A DNA stretch of 64,000 bases from Cellulomonas phragmiteti (GCF_016862775.1 NZ_BONP01000016.1:25067-89066), one strand, 5' to 3'. Positions 52,784-62,932 are shown, counted from the first letter of the stretch. Made by a program: numbers and translations. The notes: generated by a model from the sequence alone, not told the origin.

Positions 52784-55700
52784 ATGCCCGTTCCGTCCCG
52801 CCTCGTCGGACGTCTGACGTCCGTGCTCGTCGTGAGCCTCGTCGCCGCCCTCCTGGCCGTGCCCGGGGCGGTCTCACCCGCCGCCGCCGCGGCGAGCTGG
52901 CCCGCACCGGTGCACCACGGCGTCACCTCGCTCCAGGGCTGTGCGGACGTGCTCGTCGTGGGCGTCCGGGGGTCGGGCCAGACGAGCGAGGACAGCGGTG
53001 GGTTCGGGGCGGAGGTCGCCCACGTCCGCGACCGCCTGCAGGAGGCCGTCGGGGACCGGCGCAGCGTCCGGCAGGTGCAGGTCGACTACCAGTCGCTGCC
53101 CGTGCACGCCGCGCTCTTCCTGGACGTGAGCCCCGCCCACGTGAGCAACATGTACCTGGACAGCATCGGGTCGGGCTACGAGGCCCTGAACACGGTGATC
53201 GACGACTCGCAGGCCCGCTGCCCGGACGAGTCGATCGTGCTGGTCGGCTACTCGCAGGGCGCGCTCGTCGTGCACCGGTCGGCGGCCGTCCACGCCTCGG
53301 ACCCGGACAAGTTCGCCGGCATCGTGCTGGTCGCCGACCCTGCGCGGAACACCGAGGCCGGTGTCGCCGCGCTGGGGACGGCTGCTCCCGGGACGGGCCT
53401 GACCGGCTGGGCCGGTGACCTGTCGTCGCTGCCGCTGCGCGACCTGCAGCCGATCACGACGTCGGTGTGCGACGCGTACGACGTCGTGTGCGACACGAGC
53501 AACCTGTTCGCGACGCCCGAGGCGGCCGTGAGCCCGCTGGGCGCCGCGACGGCCGGGGTGGCCGTCCACACGTCGTACACCGGGACGGCCGCGCTGCAGG
53601 AGGCGGCCGCACGGGTCGCGCAGCGGCTCCTGGGGTACGCCGTGCCCACGGACACCACCCGGGACGTGCCGATCGGCTCGCCGTTCACCGTGCAGCTGAC
53701 GACGAAGCCGATGGCGGACGGTGCCGCGGTGAGCTGGCGCTTCGACCCGCTGTCGACGCCCGCCTCCCTGACGCTCACGGCACAGGGCGTACTGTCCGGC
53801 GAGATCGGGCGGCAGGGCACGGTCAGCGTCCAGGTGCAGGTCAAGGGCGCGTCCGGCACGTGGCGACGCGTGACGATCGGGCTGCGCGCAGGTGCGGGGC
53901 AGTACTGCCCCGCGGCCGGTGACCTCCTGCGTCTGACGGCCACGCCGCGGACCGACGACGAGATCTGGGGTCGGAAGGCCGCACTCGCCCCGACCCCGAC
54001 CCCGACCCCGACCGCGACCGCGGACGGGCCGGCGCCACCCCTGTCGGCGGCGTTCGGGGTGACGGAGCTGGTCGCGACGTCCGACGCCGGCGTGCTGGAG
54101 AACGTGCTCGTCTCCCGCGAGGGCTCCTCGCGTCGTGACCCGGACCCGCAGCTGGCAGGGCAGCGGCTCGTCTCGGCCGAGGGGCAGGTCGTGCGCCTCG
54201 GACGCTACTCGGGGCAGCTGCTCGTCTACCGGACGGGGTCGCCGGACCCGGTCCGCGACCTCGTGCTGTCGCCCACCTGGGGGTCGCAGGCCGAACCGCG
54301 CTGGCTCCGCGGTGACCTCCTCACCGGCCCGGCGGGGTACTCCCTCGACGAGATCGTCTGGGAGGACCTGGCCGGGTCCCGGTCCGGACGCGCCGCGGTC
54401 GACGGCACGTTCCTGACCGGGTCCGACACGGGGTGGTACGAGTCCTACCGCTGGCCGAGCACGTTCGGGTGCGTCACCGACGGGAGCCTGGTGGTGCGCA
54501 GCGTCGACGTCACGGGTGCCGAGGTGGTCCGCACGAACGTCGCGGTCGCGCCCGCGAGCGTCCCGCGCGGTGCCGAGCCGCTGCTGGCGGAGTCCGGACC
54601 CGACGGGCGCAGCCTCGGCCTCCTGGTCGGCGTCTACCGCGACGGGATCCCGACGGACGTCACCGTGCTGGGGTGGCAGGCCGGGCAGCCGCACCTGCGC
54701 GTGCTGGGCGCGGTGCCCGACGACGAGATCACGGACGGCGGCTCCCCGGGGGAGTGGCAGTACCCCGACCCCGGAGGCTCCTACTCGGCGACGAGGTCGA
54801 AGCTTGCCGTGTCCGGCGCCGTGGTGAGCCTGCACCTGGTGCAGTGGTGGAAGGACCCGGGGGCGAGCGGGGCAGGGAGGGCCGGTGACGGGTCGGTCTC
54901 CGGCGCGGTCTACCGGTTCGCCCCGGACGCCCCGACCCGCCGGTGGGACGCGCAGGTGAACTCGCCCCTGCTCACGCTCCCAGGGGGGACCATCTTCTCC
55001 GGTCCCACGCACCGGACCCTGACGATCGGGCGCGCGGACGGCAGCGCGACCGCCTCCCAGCTCTCGCGCCACGACACCCGGGGCCAGCTCACCGCGTCCA
55101 GCGACGGCCACGTCGTCTACATGCCCCCGGCCGGCAACGGACCGCTCACCAGCCCGTGGATCGGCACGGACGAGCTGCTGCGGGGTTACGTCTACCGCTA
55201 CGACGACCCGGCCGCGTACACGCCGGTGCCGGTGGTCGCCACGCCGCTGCTGGGCAACGTCGGCACGGTGTACGCGCTGTCCGTGAGCGGCGACGCGGTG
55301 ACGTGGACCAGCGACTCCGTCACCGGCGGGGCGCAGTGGACCCAGGGCTACACGCGGGACGGTCACGCCCTCACGCTCGCGGCCGAGAGGTCGCGGACGG
55401 CCGACATCAGCTCGCGCTCCGAGAGCATCCACAACGCCCCCTGGCAGGAGGGCGGGCTCGACGTCCACGTCACGCCCGACGCGCACGGGTACTCGGACCT
55501 CACGGTGTTCGACGGCACGACCGAGCTGTGGTCCACCACGGTCTCCGACGGCGCCGGCAACTACCGGATCCACGACGGCCGCGTCGACCTCACGACCGAC
55601 TGCCGGTCGTACGACCTGCGCACCGGCGCCCTCGTGTTCGAGACCGAGGTGTGGCACTACGGCCGGCCGGTCTTCACCGACAGGGACGCCGGCTGCTCCC

Positions 55701-56905
55701 TGGCCAGCCAGGGGTCGCTCGCCGTGTGGGTGGACGACGACGACGGGGAGCTGTGGGCGCTCGACACGGCGACGACCCGGCCCGCGGTGCTCGTCGGGGC
55801 CGTGCCGGGCCTCGACTCCGGCCCGGCACCCGGGCACGTGCGCCACCTCAGCGTCGAGGACGGTCGGCTGCTCATCTGGGTCGTGGAGTACCCCGACACG
55901 TCCACGTGGGAGCCCGCCCACACGTTCTACGTCGCCGACCTGCGCGACCTCGCCCGCCCGGGCGCGCTGGTGCTGCACGACGGGGTCGCCGACGCCGTCG
56001 ACGCCGGCACGGACGACCACTGGGGTCTCATCCAGCTCTCGCGCTCCGGCACCGCCTTCGCGGTCTCCCTGGTGAGCAACTGGGAGTACCGCGCGGGGGA
56101 GAGGGTCGACTACGGCGGCTACCGCACCGCGTCGGTCCAGGTCTTCTCCCTGGACGCGGACGCACCCTTCGCGACCGTCAGCCCCGCCGACGAGCCGTAC
56201 TACCTCTACGGGCCGGCGATCTCCCTGCACGGCGACCTGCTCGCGTGGTCCGACGGGTCGGGGGGCGTCGTGCTGTCACGGCTCGCGGTCCCCGACGCGT
56301 CGGCGCCGGCCGACTTCGCGGCCGCGCCGGCACCGACGATCGCGGGGAGCGCCGCCGTCGGGGGCACGCTGCGCGCCACGCTCGGCGCGTGGTCGCCGCA
56401 GCCCACGGCCGTCACCTACCAGTGGTTCGCCGCGGGCGTGGCCGTCGACGGCGCGACGACGTCGACGTTCGTCCCCGGCGCCGCCCACCTCGGCACGAGG
56501 ATCACCGTCAGCGTCACCGGCACCCGCGCGGGCCATGCCACGGTCGTGCGGACCTCCGAGCCGACCACCGCGGTCGTCCCGGGCACGCTGACGTCGGCCA
56601 CCCCCCGCATCCTCGGGGTCGCCCGGGTGGGCAAGACGCTCACGGCGGTGCCGGGGGCGTGGACCAGCGGCGTGACGCTCACCTACCAGTGGTACGTCTC
56701 CGGCGTGGCCGTCAGCGGCGCGACGGCGACGACGTTCGTGCCCGGCGCGGCCCACCGGGGCGCGACCGTGACGGTCAGGGTCACCGGCTCCAAGGCCGGC
56801 TACACCTCGGTCTCCACGCTGTCGGTGCCGACGGCCCCCGTCGGCGACCTGAGCCCGCTCAAGGTGGCACGGGCGACGGTCGGCGGTGCTCCTCGTCCGG
56901 GCTGA
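52784..56905 (+). CDS. giant secreted protein with cutinase domain, propeller-like middle and Ig-like repeats
   Basis: 1373 residues. Signal peptide (about 1-34, ending AAAA). Cutinase/serine-esterase domain about 45-280: CADVLVVGVRGSGQ, nucleophile in GYSQGA near 155, the Asp region SVCDAYDVVCD near 225, His in VHTSYTG near 264. A putative-Ig module follows (about 290-375), then a PTPTPTPT linker (about 405) and some 750 residues of beta-rich sequence with WD/LW phrases suggesting a propeller, e.g. GSLAVWVDDDDGELWALDTAT. Two 80-residue Ig-like repeats (about 1185-1350; YQWFAAGVAVDGATTSTFVPG and YQWYVSGVAVSGATATTFVPG) end the protein. Possible substrates are cutin, other polyesters or lipids. 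ATG with GGAG eight bases upstream; an earlier in-frame ATG at 52730 lacks a site. Confidence 0.88.
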   Translation: MPVPSRLVGRLTSVLVVSLVAALLAVPGAVSPAAAAASWPAPVHHGVTSLQGCADVLVVGVRGSGQTSEDSGGFGAEVAHVRDRLQEAVGDRRSVRQVQVDYQSLPVHAALFLDVSPAHVSNMYLDSIGSGYEALNTVIDDSQARCPDESIVLVGYSQGALVVHRSAAVHASDPDKFAGIVLVADPARNTEAGVAALGTAAPGTGLTGWAGDLSSLPLRDLQPITTSVCDAYDVVCDTSNLFATPEAAVSPLGAATAGVAVHTSYTGTAALQEAAARVAQRLLGYAVPTDTTRDVPIGSPFTVQLTTKPMADGAAVSWRFDPLSTPASLTLTAQGVLSGEIGRQGTVSVQVQVKGASGTWRRVTIGLRAGAGQYCPAAGDLLRLTATPRTDDEIWGRKAALAPTPTPTPTATADGPAPPLSAAFGVTELVATSDAGVLENVLVSREGSSRRDPDPQLAGQRLVSAEGQVVRLGRYSGQLLVYRTGSPDPVRDLVLSPTWGSQAEPRWLRGDLLTGPAGYSLDEIVWEDLAGSRSGRAAVDGTFLTGSDTGWYESYRWPSTFGCVTDGSLVVRSVDVTGAEVVRTNVAVAPASVPRGAEPLLAESGPDGRSLGLLVGVYRDGIPTDVTVLGWQAGQPHLRVLGAVPDDEITDGGSPGEWQYPDPGGSYSATRSKLAVSGAVVSLHLVQWWKDPGASGAGRAGDGSVSGAVYRFAPDAPTRRWDAQVNSPLLTLPGGTIFSGPTHRTLTIGRADGSATASQLSRHDTRGQLTASSDGHVVYMPPAGNGPLTSPWIGTDELLRGYVYRYDDPAAYTPVPVVATPLLGNVGTVYALSVSGDAVTWTSDSVTGGAQWTQGYTRDGHALTLAAERSRTADISSRSESIHNAPWQEGGLDVHVTPDAHGYSDLTVFDGTTELWSTTVSDGAGNYRIHDGRVDLTTDCRSYDLRTGALVFETEVWHYGRPVFTDRDAGCSLASQGSLAVWVDDDDGELWALDTATTRPAVLVGAVPGLDSGPAPGHVRHLSVEDGRLLIWVVEYPDTSTWEPAHTFYVADLRDLARPGALVLHDGVADAVDAGTDDHWGLIQLSRSGTAFAVSLVSNWEYRAGERVDYGGYRTASVQVFSLDADAPFATVSPADEPYYLYGPAISLHGDLLAWSDGSGGVVLSRLAVPDASAPADFAAAPAPTIAGSAAVGGTLRATLGAWSPQPTAVTYQWFAAGVAVDGATTSTFVPGAAHLGTRITVSVTGTRAGHATVVRTSEPTTAVVPGTLTSATPRILGVARVGKTLTAVPGAWTSGVTLTYQWYVSGVAVSGATATTFVPGAAHRGATVTVRVTGSKAGYTSVSTLSVPTAPVGDLSPLKVARATVGGAPRPG
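56329..56840. repeat. two tandem Ig-like repeat units inside the cutinase-domain gene
   Basis: Two segments of about 250 bases encode similar 80-residue modules ending VTGTRAGHATV and VTGSKAGYTSV. They are about 60 percent identical at the protein level by eye, so not recent. Confidence 0.65.
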
Positions 56906-56979
56906 GCCGCGGCGCGGTGAGGAGCGGTGACGTGGACGTGGCGCGCAGGTCCTAGGCGACGGGTGCCAGACTGCGGACC

Positions 56980-59958
56980 GTGGCTGTGACGACCGACTCG
57001 ACCGGGACCGCCGTCCGGGACGTCGCGCACGCGTTGCGCGCCGTCGTGCGCGGGAGCGTCGACGACTCCACCCGCCGTCGGGCCGAGTACTCCACGGACG
57101 CGTCCAACTACCGGGTCGTGCCGCAGGTCGTGGTCTTCCCGCAGGACACCGACGACGTGCTCGCGGCGCTGTCGGTCGCCCGCGAGACCGGCACGCCGCT
57201 GACGTCGCGCGGCGGCGGCACGTCGGTCGCGGGCAACGCCGTCGGCACCGGGATCGTCCTGGACTTCTCCCGGCACGTGAACCGGGTCCTGGAGATCGAC
57301 CCGGAGGCCCGCACGGCCCGCGTCGAGCCGGGCGTGATCATGTCGCACCTGCAGCAGGCGGCCGCGCCGCACGGCCTGCGGTTCGGGCCCGACCCGTCGA
57401 CGCAGGCGCGCGCGACCCTCGGCGGCATGATCGGCAACAACGCGTGCGGCCCGCGGGCCGTCGCGTTCGGGCGGACCGCGGACAACGTCGTCGACCTCGA
57501 CGTCGTCGACGGCACCGGTCGCCGCTTCACCGCCCGCGCCGGGGCCGGCGCGCTCGACGCCGTCCCGGGCCTGGACGCGCTGGTCCGCGCGCACCTCGAC
57601 GTCGTGCGCACCGAGCTCGGCCGGTTCCGCCGCCAGGTCTCCGGGTACTCCCTGGAGCACCTGGCGCCGGAGAACGGGACCGACCTGGCCAAGATGCTCG
57701 TCGGCACCGAGGGCACGCTGGTGACGCTGCTCGGCGCGACCGTGAACCTCGTGCCCGTGCCGTCGGCGCCCGTGCTCGTCGTCCTCGGCTACCCGGACAT
57801 GGCGACGGCCGCCGACGCCGTCCCGGCGCTGCTGGCGCACGCCCCGCTCGCGATCGAGGGCATGGACGCCCGGCTCGTCGACGTGGTCCGACGCGTCAAG
57901 GGCGCGTCCGCCGTGCCGGACCTGCCGCCCGGCGGCGGCTGGATGATGTGCGAGGTCGGCGGCCCGACGCTCGACGAGGCGATGGCCACGGCCCGCGCGC
58001 TCGCGGCCGACGCGGGCACCGACGCCGTTGCGGTCTTCCCGCCGGGTCCGCAGGCCGCCGCGATGTGGCGGATTCGCGAGGACGGTGCCGGGCTCGGGGG
58101 GCGCACCCCGTCGGGCGAGCAGGCGTGGCCTGGGTTCGAGGACTCCGCCGTGCCGCCCGAGCGCCTGGGTGCGTACCTGCGCGAGCTCGAGGCGCTCATG
58201 GCCGACCACCGGGTCGACGGCCTGGCCTACGGGCACTTCGGCGACGGCTGCGTGCACCTGCGCCTCGACGTGCCGATGACGCGCTCGGGCGACCCGCTGC
58301 GCGCGTTCATGGAGGACGCGGCCGAGCTCGTCGCGCGGCACGGCGGCTCGCTGTCGGGCGAGCACGGCGACGGTCGCGCCCGCTCCGAGCTGCTGCCCGT
58401 CATGTACTCGCCGCGCACGATCGAGCTCTTCGGCGCCGTGAAGGACCTGTTCGACCCGCGGGACCTGCTCAACCCCGGCGTGCTGGTGCGGCCCCGTCCG
58501 CTCGACGCCGACCTGCGCCGCCCCGCCGCGCGCCCGCTGCTCGCCGGCTCCGGCGGCTTCGCGTTCCCGCACGACGGCGGTGACATGACGACGGCCGTGC
58601 ACCGGTGCGTCGGCGTCGGCAAGTGCCGTGCCGACAACCACGCGTCCGGCGGGTTCATGTGCCCGTCGTACCTGGCGACCAAGGACGAGAAGGACTCGAC
58701 GCGCGGCCGCGCACGCGTGCTGCAGGAGATGGCGAACGGGACGCTCGTGTCGCGCGGCTGGTCCTCGCGCGAGGTGCACGAGTCCCTCGACCTGTGCCTG
58801 AGCTGCAAGGCGTGCTCGTCGGACTGCCCCGCGGGCGTCGACATGGCGCAGTACAAGGCCGAGGTGCTGCACCGGACGTACCGGGGCCGGCTGCGGCCGG
58901 TCAACCACTACGCGCTCGGCTGGCTGCCGCGCTGGGCACGGCTCGTCACCGCGGTGCCCGGCCTGGCCGCCCTCGTCAACGCGGTGCTGGGTGTGCGGCC
59001 GGTGGCCAAGGCGGTCCTGGCGCTCGGCGGTATGGACACGCGGCGCAGCATGGTGGGCTTCGCGACCGTGCCGTTCCGTGCGTGGGCACGGAGCACGGGC
59101 CGGCGGTCCGGTGAGGTGCGCGTCGTGGGAGGTCGCGGCGCGGCAACCGTCACGCTGCCCGTCGACACGGTCGACGAGGCCGGCATGCCCGACGCCGTCG
59201 GGACCCCCGCGCCGCGCCCGCCGGTGCTGCTGTGGACCGACTCGTTCAGCGACACCCTGTCGCCGTCCGTCGCGCACGCCGCCGTCGCGGTGCTGCGCGA
59301 CGCGGGCTACGACGTCCTCGTCCCGGACCACGACGCCTGCTGCGGCCTGACGTGGATCAGCACGGGCCAGCTCGACGGCGCCCGCCACCAGCTCGAGCAC
59401 CTGCTGGAGGTCCTCGGGCCGTTCGCCGTCAACGGCATCCCGATCGTCGGGCTCGAGCCGTCGTGCACGGCGGTGCTGCGCAGCGACCTCGTCGACCTGC
59501 TGCCCGACGACCCGCGCGCCGTCGCCGTGCAGCGCGAGACCCGCACGCTCGCCGAGCTGCTCACCGCGCCCGCGCCCGTCGGGCCCGGGGACCGCTGGCA
59601 GGTGCCTGACCTGTCCGACGTGACCGCCGTCGTCCAGCCGCACTGCCACCACTACTCCGTGATGACGTGGACGGCCGACCGCCGCCTGCTCACCGACGCG
59701 GGCGCGACGTTCTCGGCGCTCGCGGGCTGCTGCGGCCTGGCGGGGAACTTCGGCATGGAGAAGGGCCACTACGACGTGTCGGTGGCGGTCGCGGAGAACG
59801 CGCTGCTGCCCGCGCTGCGCGCCGCCGCGCCGGGCGACGTGTACCTCGCCGACGGCTACTCGTGCCGCACGCAGGCCGAGCAGCTCGCCGACGTCTCCGG
59901 CGTGCACCTGGCCGAGCTGCTGGCGTCGCGACTGCCCGGACGCGACGCCCCGGCCTGA
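56980..59958 (+). CDS. FAD-binding and Fe-S oxidoreductase (D-2-hydroxyacid/D-lactate dehydrogenase type)
   Basis: 992 residues, a fusion of a GlcD-like flavoprotein with a GlcF/GlpC-like iron-sulfur part. FAD_binding_4 is seen at about 60-110 (TSRGGGTSVAGNAVGTGIVLD); the C-terminal FAD-oxidase domain extends to about 510 and includes SGEHGDGRARSE. Then come ferredoxin-type Cys sets CVGVGKC near 543 and CLSCKACSSDC near 607, and two CCG domains (DACCGLTW near 786, GCCGLAGNFG near 915). Passes electrons from a 2-hydroxyacid (D-lactate, glycolate or 2-hydroxyglutarate) to the respiratory chain. GTG start; CAGACT at 56967-56972 is a weaker leaderless-type -10. Confidence 0.92.
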   Translation: MAVTTDSTGTAVRDVAHALRAVVRGSVDDSTRRRAEYSTDASNYRVVPQVVVFPQDTDDVLAALSVARETGTPLTSRGGGTSVAGNAVGTGIVLDFSRHVNRVLEIDPEARTARVEPGVIMSHLQQAAAPHGLRFGPDPSTQARATLGGMIGNNACGPRAVAFGRTADNVVDLDVVDGTGRRFTARAGAGALDAVPGLDALVRAHLDVVRTELGRFRRQVSGYSLEHLAPENGTDLAKMLVGTEGTLVTLLGATVNLVPVPSAPVLVVLGYPDMATAADAVPALLAHAPLAIEGMDARLVDVVRRVKGASAVPDLPPGGGWMMCEVGGPTLDEAMATARALAADAGTDAVAVFPPGPQAAAMWRIREDGAGLGGRTPSGEQAWPGFEDSAVPPERLGAYLRELEALMADHRVDGLAYGHFGDGCVHLRLDVPMTRSGDPLRAFMEDAAELVARHGGSLSGEHGDGRARSELLPVMYSPRTIELFGAVKDLFDPRDLLNPGVLVRPRPLDADLRRPAARPLLAGSGGFAFPHDGGDMTTAVHRCVGVGKCRADNHASGGFMCPSYLATKDEKDSTRGRARVLQEMANGTLVSRGWSSREVHESLDLCLSCKACSSDCPAGVDMAQYKAEVLHRTYRGRLRPVNHYALGWLPRWARLVTAVPGLAALVNAVLGVRPVAKAVLALGGMDTRRSMVGFATVPFRAWARSTGRRSGEVRVVGGRGAATVTLPVDTVDEAGMPDAVGTPAPRPPVLLWTDSFSDTLSPSVAHAAVAVLRDAGYDVLVPDHDACCGLTWISTGQLDGARHQLEHLLEVLGPFAVNGIPIVGLEPSCTAVLRSDLVDLLPDDPRAVAVQRETRTLAELLTAPAPVGPGDRWQVPDLSDVTAVVQPHCHHYSVMTWTADRRLLTDAGATFSALAGCCGLAGNFGMEKGHYDVSVAVAENALLPALRAAAPGDVYLADGYSCRTQAEQLADVSGVHLAELLASRLPGRDAPA

Positions 59959-59997
59959 CCCGCACCCTGACCCGCGCCTGACCCGCGCCTGACCCGC
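59953..59997. repeat. four tandem 11/12-bp repeats across the stop codon
   Basis: Units close to GCCTGACCCGC occur four times head to tail. The first contains the TGA stop of the oxidoreductase gene. The unit length is not a multiple of three, so the repeated TGA falls in every forward frame. It lies between convergent genes. Confidence 0.7.
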
Positions 59998-60007
59998 GCC
60001 CGCGGAG

Positions 60008-60301
60008 TCAGTCCGTGAGCAGGGCCTCCACGCGCGCCACCTTGCCGTCGAGCTCGCCGGTGTGACCGGGGCGGATGTCGGCCTTGAGCACCAGGCTCAC
60101 GCGGTGCCCGTGCGCGCCGACGGCCTCGGTGGCGCGCCGCACGACGTCCATGACCTCGTCCCACTCGCCCTCGAGCGTCGTGAACATGGCGTCCGTGCGG
60201 TTCGGGAGCCCCGACTCGCGGACGATGCGGACGGCGTCGGCGACGGCCTGGGACACGGACTCGCCGGCACCCAGCGGCGCGACGGAGAAGGCGATGAGCA
60301 T
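60008..60301 (-). CDS. thiamine-binding/MTH1187-family (YqgV-like, DUF77) protein
   Basis: 97 residues. [20 protein letters not shown] at the start, [23 protein letters not shown] in the middle and [14 protein letters not shown] near the end match the small ferredoxin-like fold of the MTH1187/thiamine-binding family; some members bind thiamine or pyrimidines. Cytoplasmic. ATG start; CAGGGT on the coding strand lies six bases upstream. No thiamine gene adjoins it, so the role is open. Confidence 0.88.
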   Translation of the reverse strand: MLIAFSVAPLGAGESVSQAVADAVRIVRESGLPNRTDAMFTTLEGEWDEVMDVVRRATEAVGAHGHRVSLVLKADIRPGHTGELDGKVARVEALLTD

Positions 60302-60516
60302 GCTCCCACCCTGCCGTCGGCCGCCTCCCGCGTCCACCCGCAGGGGGATCACCTGAACGGCCGACCAGGACCAGGGGTGGACCCCGCGTCGCCCGTCCGA
60401 CGGGCTGACCGGAGCGCCCGAGATGTGGGACAGTGTCCAGGCGACGCCGCACGCCGCGACCCGTGGCGTGGCGGCGTCACGACCGCCACGCTGTGCAAGG
60501 AAGGCCCGGACGCGAC

Positions 60517-61881
60517 ATGCCGATCTTCGAGCTCGACGACGGGCGCCCACGCCTCGTCCAGCCGATGCAGCCGCTCGCCGGGTCGTTCGCGCAGGAGGTC
60601 ACCGCCCTGGTCACCCACCACCTCGCGGCCATCGCCGGGGAGCCGCTGTTCGTCGTGCGTGCCCGCGGGACGTCCGACCGCGCGGACCTGCCCGAGCTGC
60701 TCGCCCTCGACGCGTCGGGACGTCCCGTCGTCGTGGCCGTCGCCCAGGTGCTGGACGACGACGCGATCGTCGCCGCGCTGCGCCACGGCGGGGCCGCGGC
60801 CCGGATGACCACCGCCGACCTGTCCCGCGCCTACCACGTCGACCCCAGCCGGTTCGCGGTCGACTACGCGGCGTTCCGCGAGCACGTCCCGTTCGGAGCG
60901 GCCGCCGGCCGCGGGCGCGGCGGCGTGCGGCTGCTGCTGCTGTGCTCGGAGGTCGCGGCCGAGGCCGCCGACACCCTCGGGTTCCTTCGTGGTGGCGAGC
61001 ACCAGGTGGACGTCCTGCAGGTCGGCGTGGTCCGCGGGGACGAGCGCCGCCTCGTCGAGGTGTCCCCGCTGGCGCTGCACGAGGGGGTCCGCCGGACCGT
61101 CGAGCCGACCGCGCTGCGGCTCGTGCGCTCGAGCGAGGCGTTCGCCACCGCGATGGCCTACGAGCCGGAGCCGGAGCGCGGCCAGGGGCTGCCGGCGGGC
61201 CGGCCCAAGTCCCTGCCGACGGGCGAGCTGCGCGCCGTCACGCCGCAGGAGCGGACCGCGCCGCCCGCCCCCACGCCCATCGGGCGGCGCGGCAGCGTCA
61301 CCGAGCCGACGCCGCTGCCGTTCCGCACCGCCGGACCCACCGCCCAGCCCCCCGAGCCGCCCGCGGACTCGCCCCGGCCCGGTGGGCCCGGCCGGCCCGA
61401 CGTCACGGAGTGGCCGCGCGACGCGTCGGTGCCGCCGTCGGCGTCGACGACGCAGGGTCCGCCGACGCTGACGCCCGTGGCCGGCCTGCGCGCGGCCGTC
61501 GTCGACGGTGCCGGTGCGCGCCCTGCCGACGCGGACGCCCCGACCCCGCCGCGCGGGCAGGCCGCTGCCGAGGTCCCCGACGCGGCACCCGACGAGAGCC
61601 GCCGGCCGCAGCGCCCGGACTGGCCGTTCCCGGAGCTCGCGATGCTCGCCAAGCGACGGCGGGCGGTGACGACCCTGGTGTGGGTGCGTGAGCGGCGCGG
61701 GCAGCGGTTCTCGGCGCTGCTGCGCTCCGACGGCATGATCGAGCTGCCCGACGGGGAGGTCCTCGCGGACCCCGACGTGGCCGCGCAGACGGTGTCCGGC
61801 GTCGAGGGCGTCGACGGCTGGCGGGCCTGGCGCCTCGGCGACGGCGGCCCCACGCTCTCGGAGGCCACGGGCGCGCTGTGA
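60517..61881 (+). CDS. degenerate PD-(D/E)XK nuclease-like protein with C-terminal RAMA domain
   Basis: 454 residues. The N-terminal half (about 30-230) follows the layout of DUF91/NucS-type PD-(D/E)XK nuclease-like proteins: [34 protein letters not shown], where the motif would normally read DLLALD...VVVELKR. The catalytic E-x-K has become A-V-A, so it is probably not a nuclease. A Pro-rich linker (about 240-370) follows. The C-terminus ([21 protein letters not shown], then [12 protein letters not shown]) fits a RAMA domain, thought to read modified DNA or assist methylases. ATG with AAGGAAGG upstream. No restriction or methylase gene adjoins it. Confidence 0.8.
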   Translation: MPIFELDDGRPRLVQPMQPLAGSFAQEVTALVTHHLAAIAGEPLFVVRARGTSDRADLPELLALDASGRPVVVAVAQVLDDDAIVAALRHGGAAARMTTADLSRAYHVDPSRFAVDYAAFREHVPFGAAAGRGRGGVRLLLLCSEVAAEAADTLGFLRGGEHQVDVLQVGVVRGDERRLVEVSPLALHEGVRRTVEPTALRLVRSSEAFATAMAYEPEPERGQGLPAGRPKSLPTGELRAVTPQERTAPPAPTPIGRRGSVTEPTPLPFRTAGPTAQPPEPPADSPRPGGPGRPDVTEWPRDASVPPSASTTQGPPTLTPVAGLRAAVVDGAGARPADADAPTPPRGQAAAEVPDAAPDESRRPQRPDWPFPELAMLAKRRRAVTTLVWVRERRGQRFSALLRSDGMIELPDGEVLADPDVAAQTVSGVEGVDGWRAWRLGDGGPTLSEATGAL

Positions 61882-61900
61882 CGCGCCGACCCGCGAGGGG

Positions 61901-62929
61901 TCAGGCCCACCCGTAGGCGACGAGCCAGCGCGTCAGCTCGGCGTAGAACCGCTCACGTGCCGGCCGCGCGGACAGGGTGAGGTCGTGCATGCCCCCCGCG
62001 ATCCGCACCGTCGTCACGACCGGGCCGAGCTGCACGGCGCGGCGGGCGATGGCCTCGGTGTCCAGGACGATGTCGGCCGAGCGCATGTCCTCCGTCCAGC
62101 GCGCGCTGATCAGCGTGCGGTCGGACATCAGCGTCAGGACGGGCACGGTGATGCCGAGGCCGCGGGCCACCGCCGCGTGGCCGACCATGACGGCGCTGAG
62201 CCAGCCGGCGCGCACCGGGAACGACGGGGTCGGGCGCCACCGCGCGTCGACCGTCCAGTCGCCGCCGGTGGCGGCGTCGATGGTGCGGGCGTAGTAGCCC
62301 GGGTCGATGTTCGGCAGCGCCGCCTTGGGCGTGAAGCGCGCGAGCCGGCTGATGGCGGGCGCCGAGAGGTGGCGCGCGAGCGAGGAGCCCTGCAGCTCGA
62401 GCCACGGCGAGTTGAGCACGAGCCCCCGCACGACACCCGGGTGCCGGGCGAGCCACAGGCTGAGCACGAGTCCGCCCGTCGAGTGACCCATGAGGATGAC
62501 GCGTGCGACGGACCCGAGCTCGGCACGCAGCACGTCGAGGGCGGCGCCGATCTCCTCGTCGTACGTCCGCAGGTCGTCGACGTACCCGGGCGTCTGGTGG
62601 TCGCGCAGGGACCGGCCGTACTTGCGCAGGTCCAGCGCGTAGAACGCGGCACCCTGGGCGTGCCAGAACCGGGCGAGCGGCGCCTGGAAGAAGTAGTCCG
62701 ACCAGCCGTGGACGTACAGCACCGCCCGGGCGGGGCGCAGCGTCGGGTCGGGCAGGTGCCGCACGAGCGTCGCGGTGACCTCGCCCTCGTCGTCGTCGGC
62801 GAGGTCGAGGCGGCGGGCCTCGAACCCCTCCCCGAGGGCGTCGGGCGACCAGTCGGCCGTCAGGGTCGACCCGTCCCACGTGGACGTCGCCGGGGGCGAC
62901 GGCCGGGCGGGCACCTCGGACGACGGCAC
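61901..62929 (-). CDS. alpha/beta hydrolase, lysophospholipase-like
   Basis: 342 residues. YVHGWSDYF (oxyanion region) near 92, nucleophile in GHSTGG near 148, the acid in LMSDRTLIS and a C-terminal His in GGMHDLT. Layout recalls serine aminopeptidase/monoacylglycerol lipase S33-like hydrolases; no signal peptide, so cytoplasmic. Substrate unknown. GTG start three bases after the stop of the oxidoreductase gene upstream, so co-transcribed with it. Confidence 0.88.
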   Translation of the reverse strand: MPSSEVPARPSPPATSTWDGSTLTADWSPDALGEGFEARRLDLADDDEGEVTATLVRHLPDPTLRPARAVLYVHGWSDYFFQAPLARFWHAQGAAFYALDLRKYGRSLRDHQTPGYVDDLRTYDEEIGAALDVLRAELGSVARVILMGHSTGGLVLSLWLARHPGVVRGLVLNSPWLELQGSSLARHLSAPAISRLARFTPKAALPNIDPGYYARTIDAATGGDWTVDARWRPTPSFPVRAGWLSAVMVGHAAVARGLGITVPVLTLMSDRTLISARWTEDMRSADIVLDTEAIARRAVQLGPVVTTVRIAGGMHDLTLSARPARERFYAELTRWLVAYGWA

Positions 62930-62932
62930 GGC

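Noticed and set aside
53990..54020. CGACCC-type microsatellite
   Set aside because: It simply encodes a PTPTPT linker in the cutinase-domain protein.
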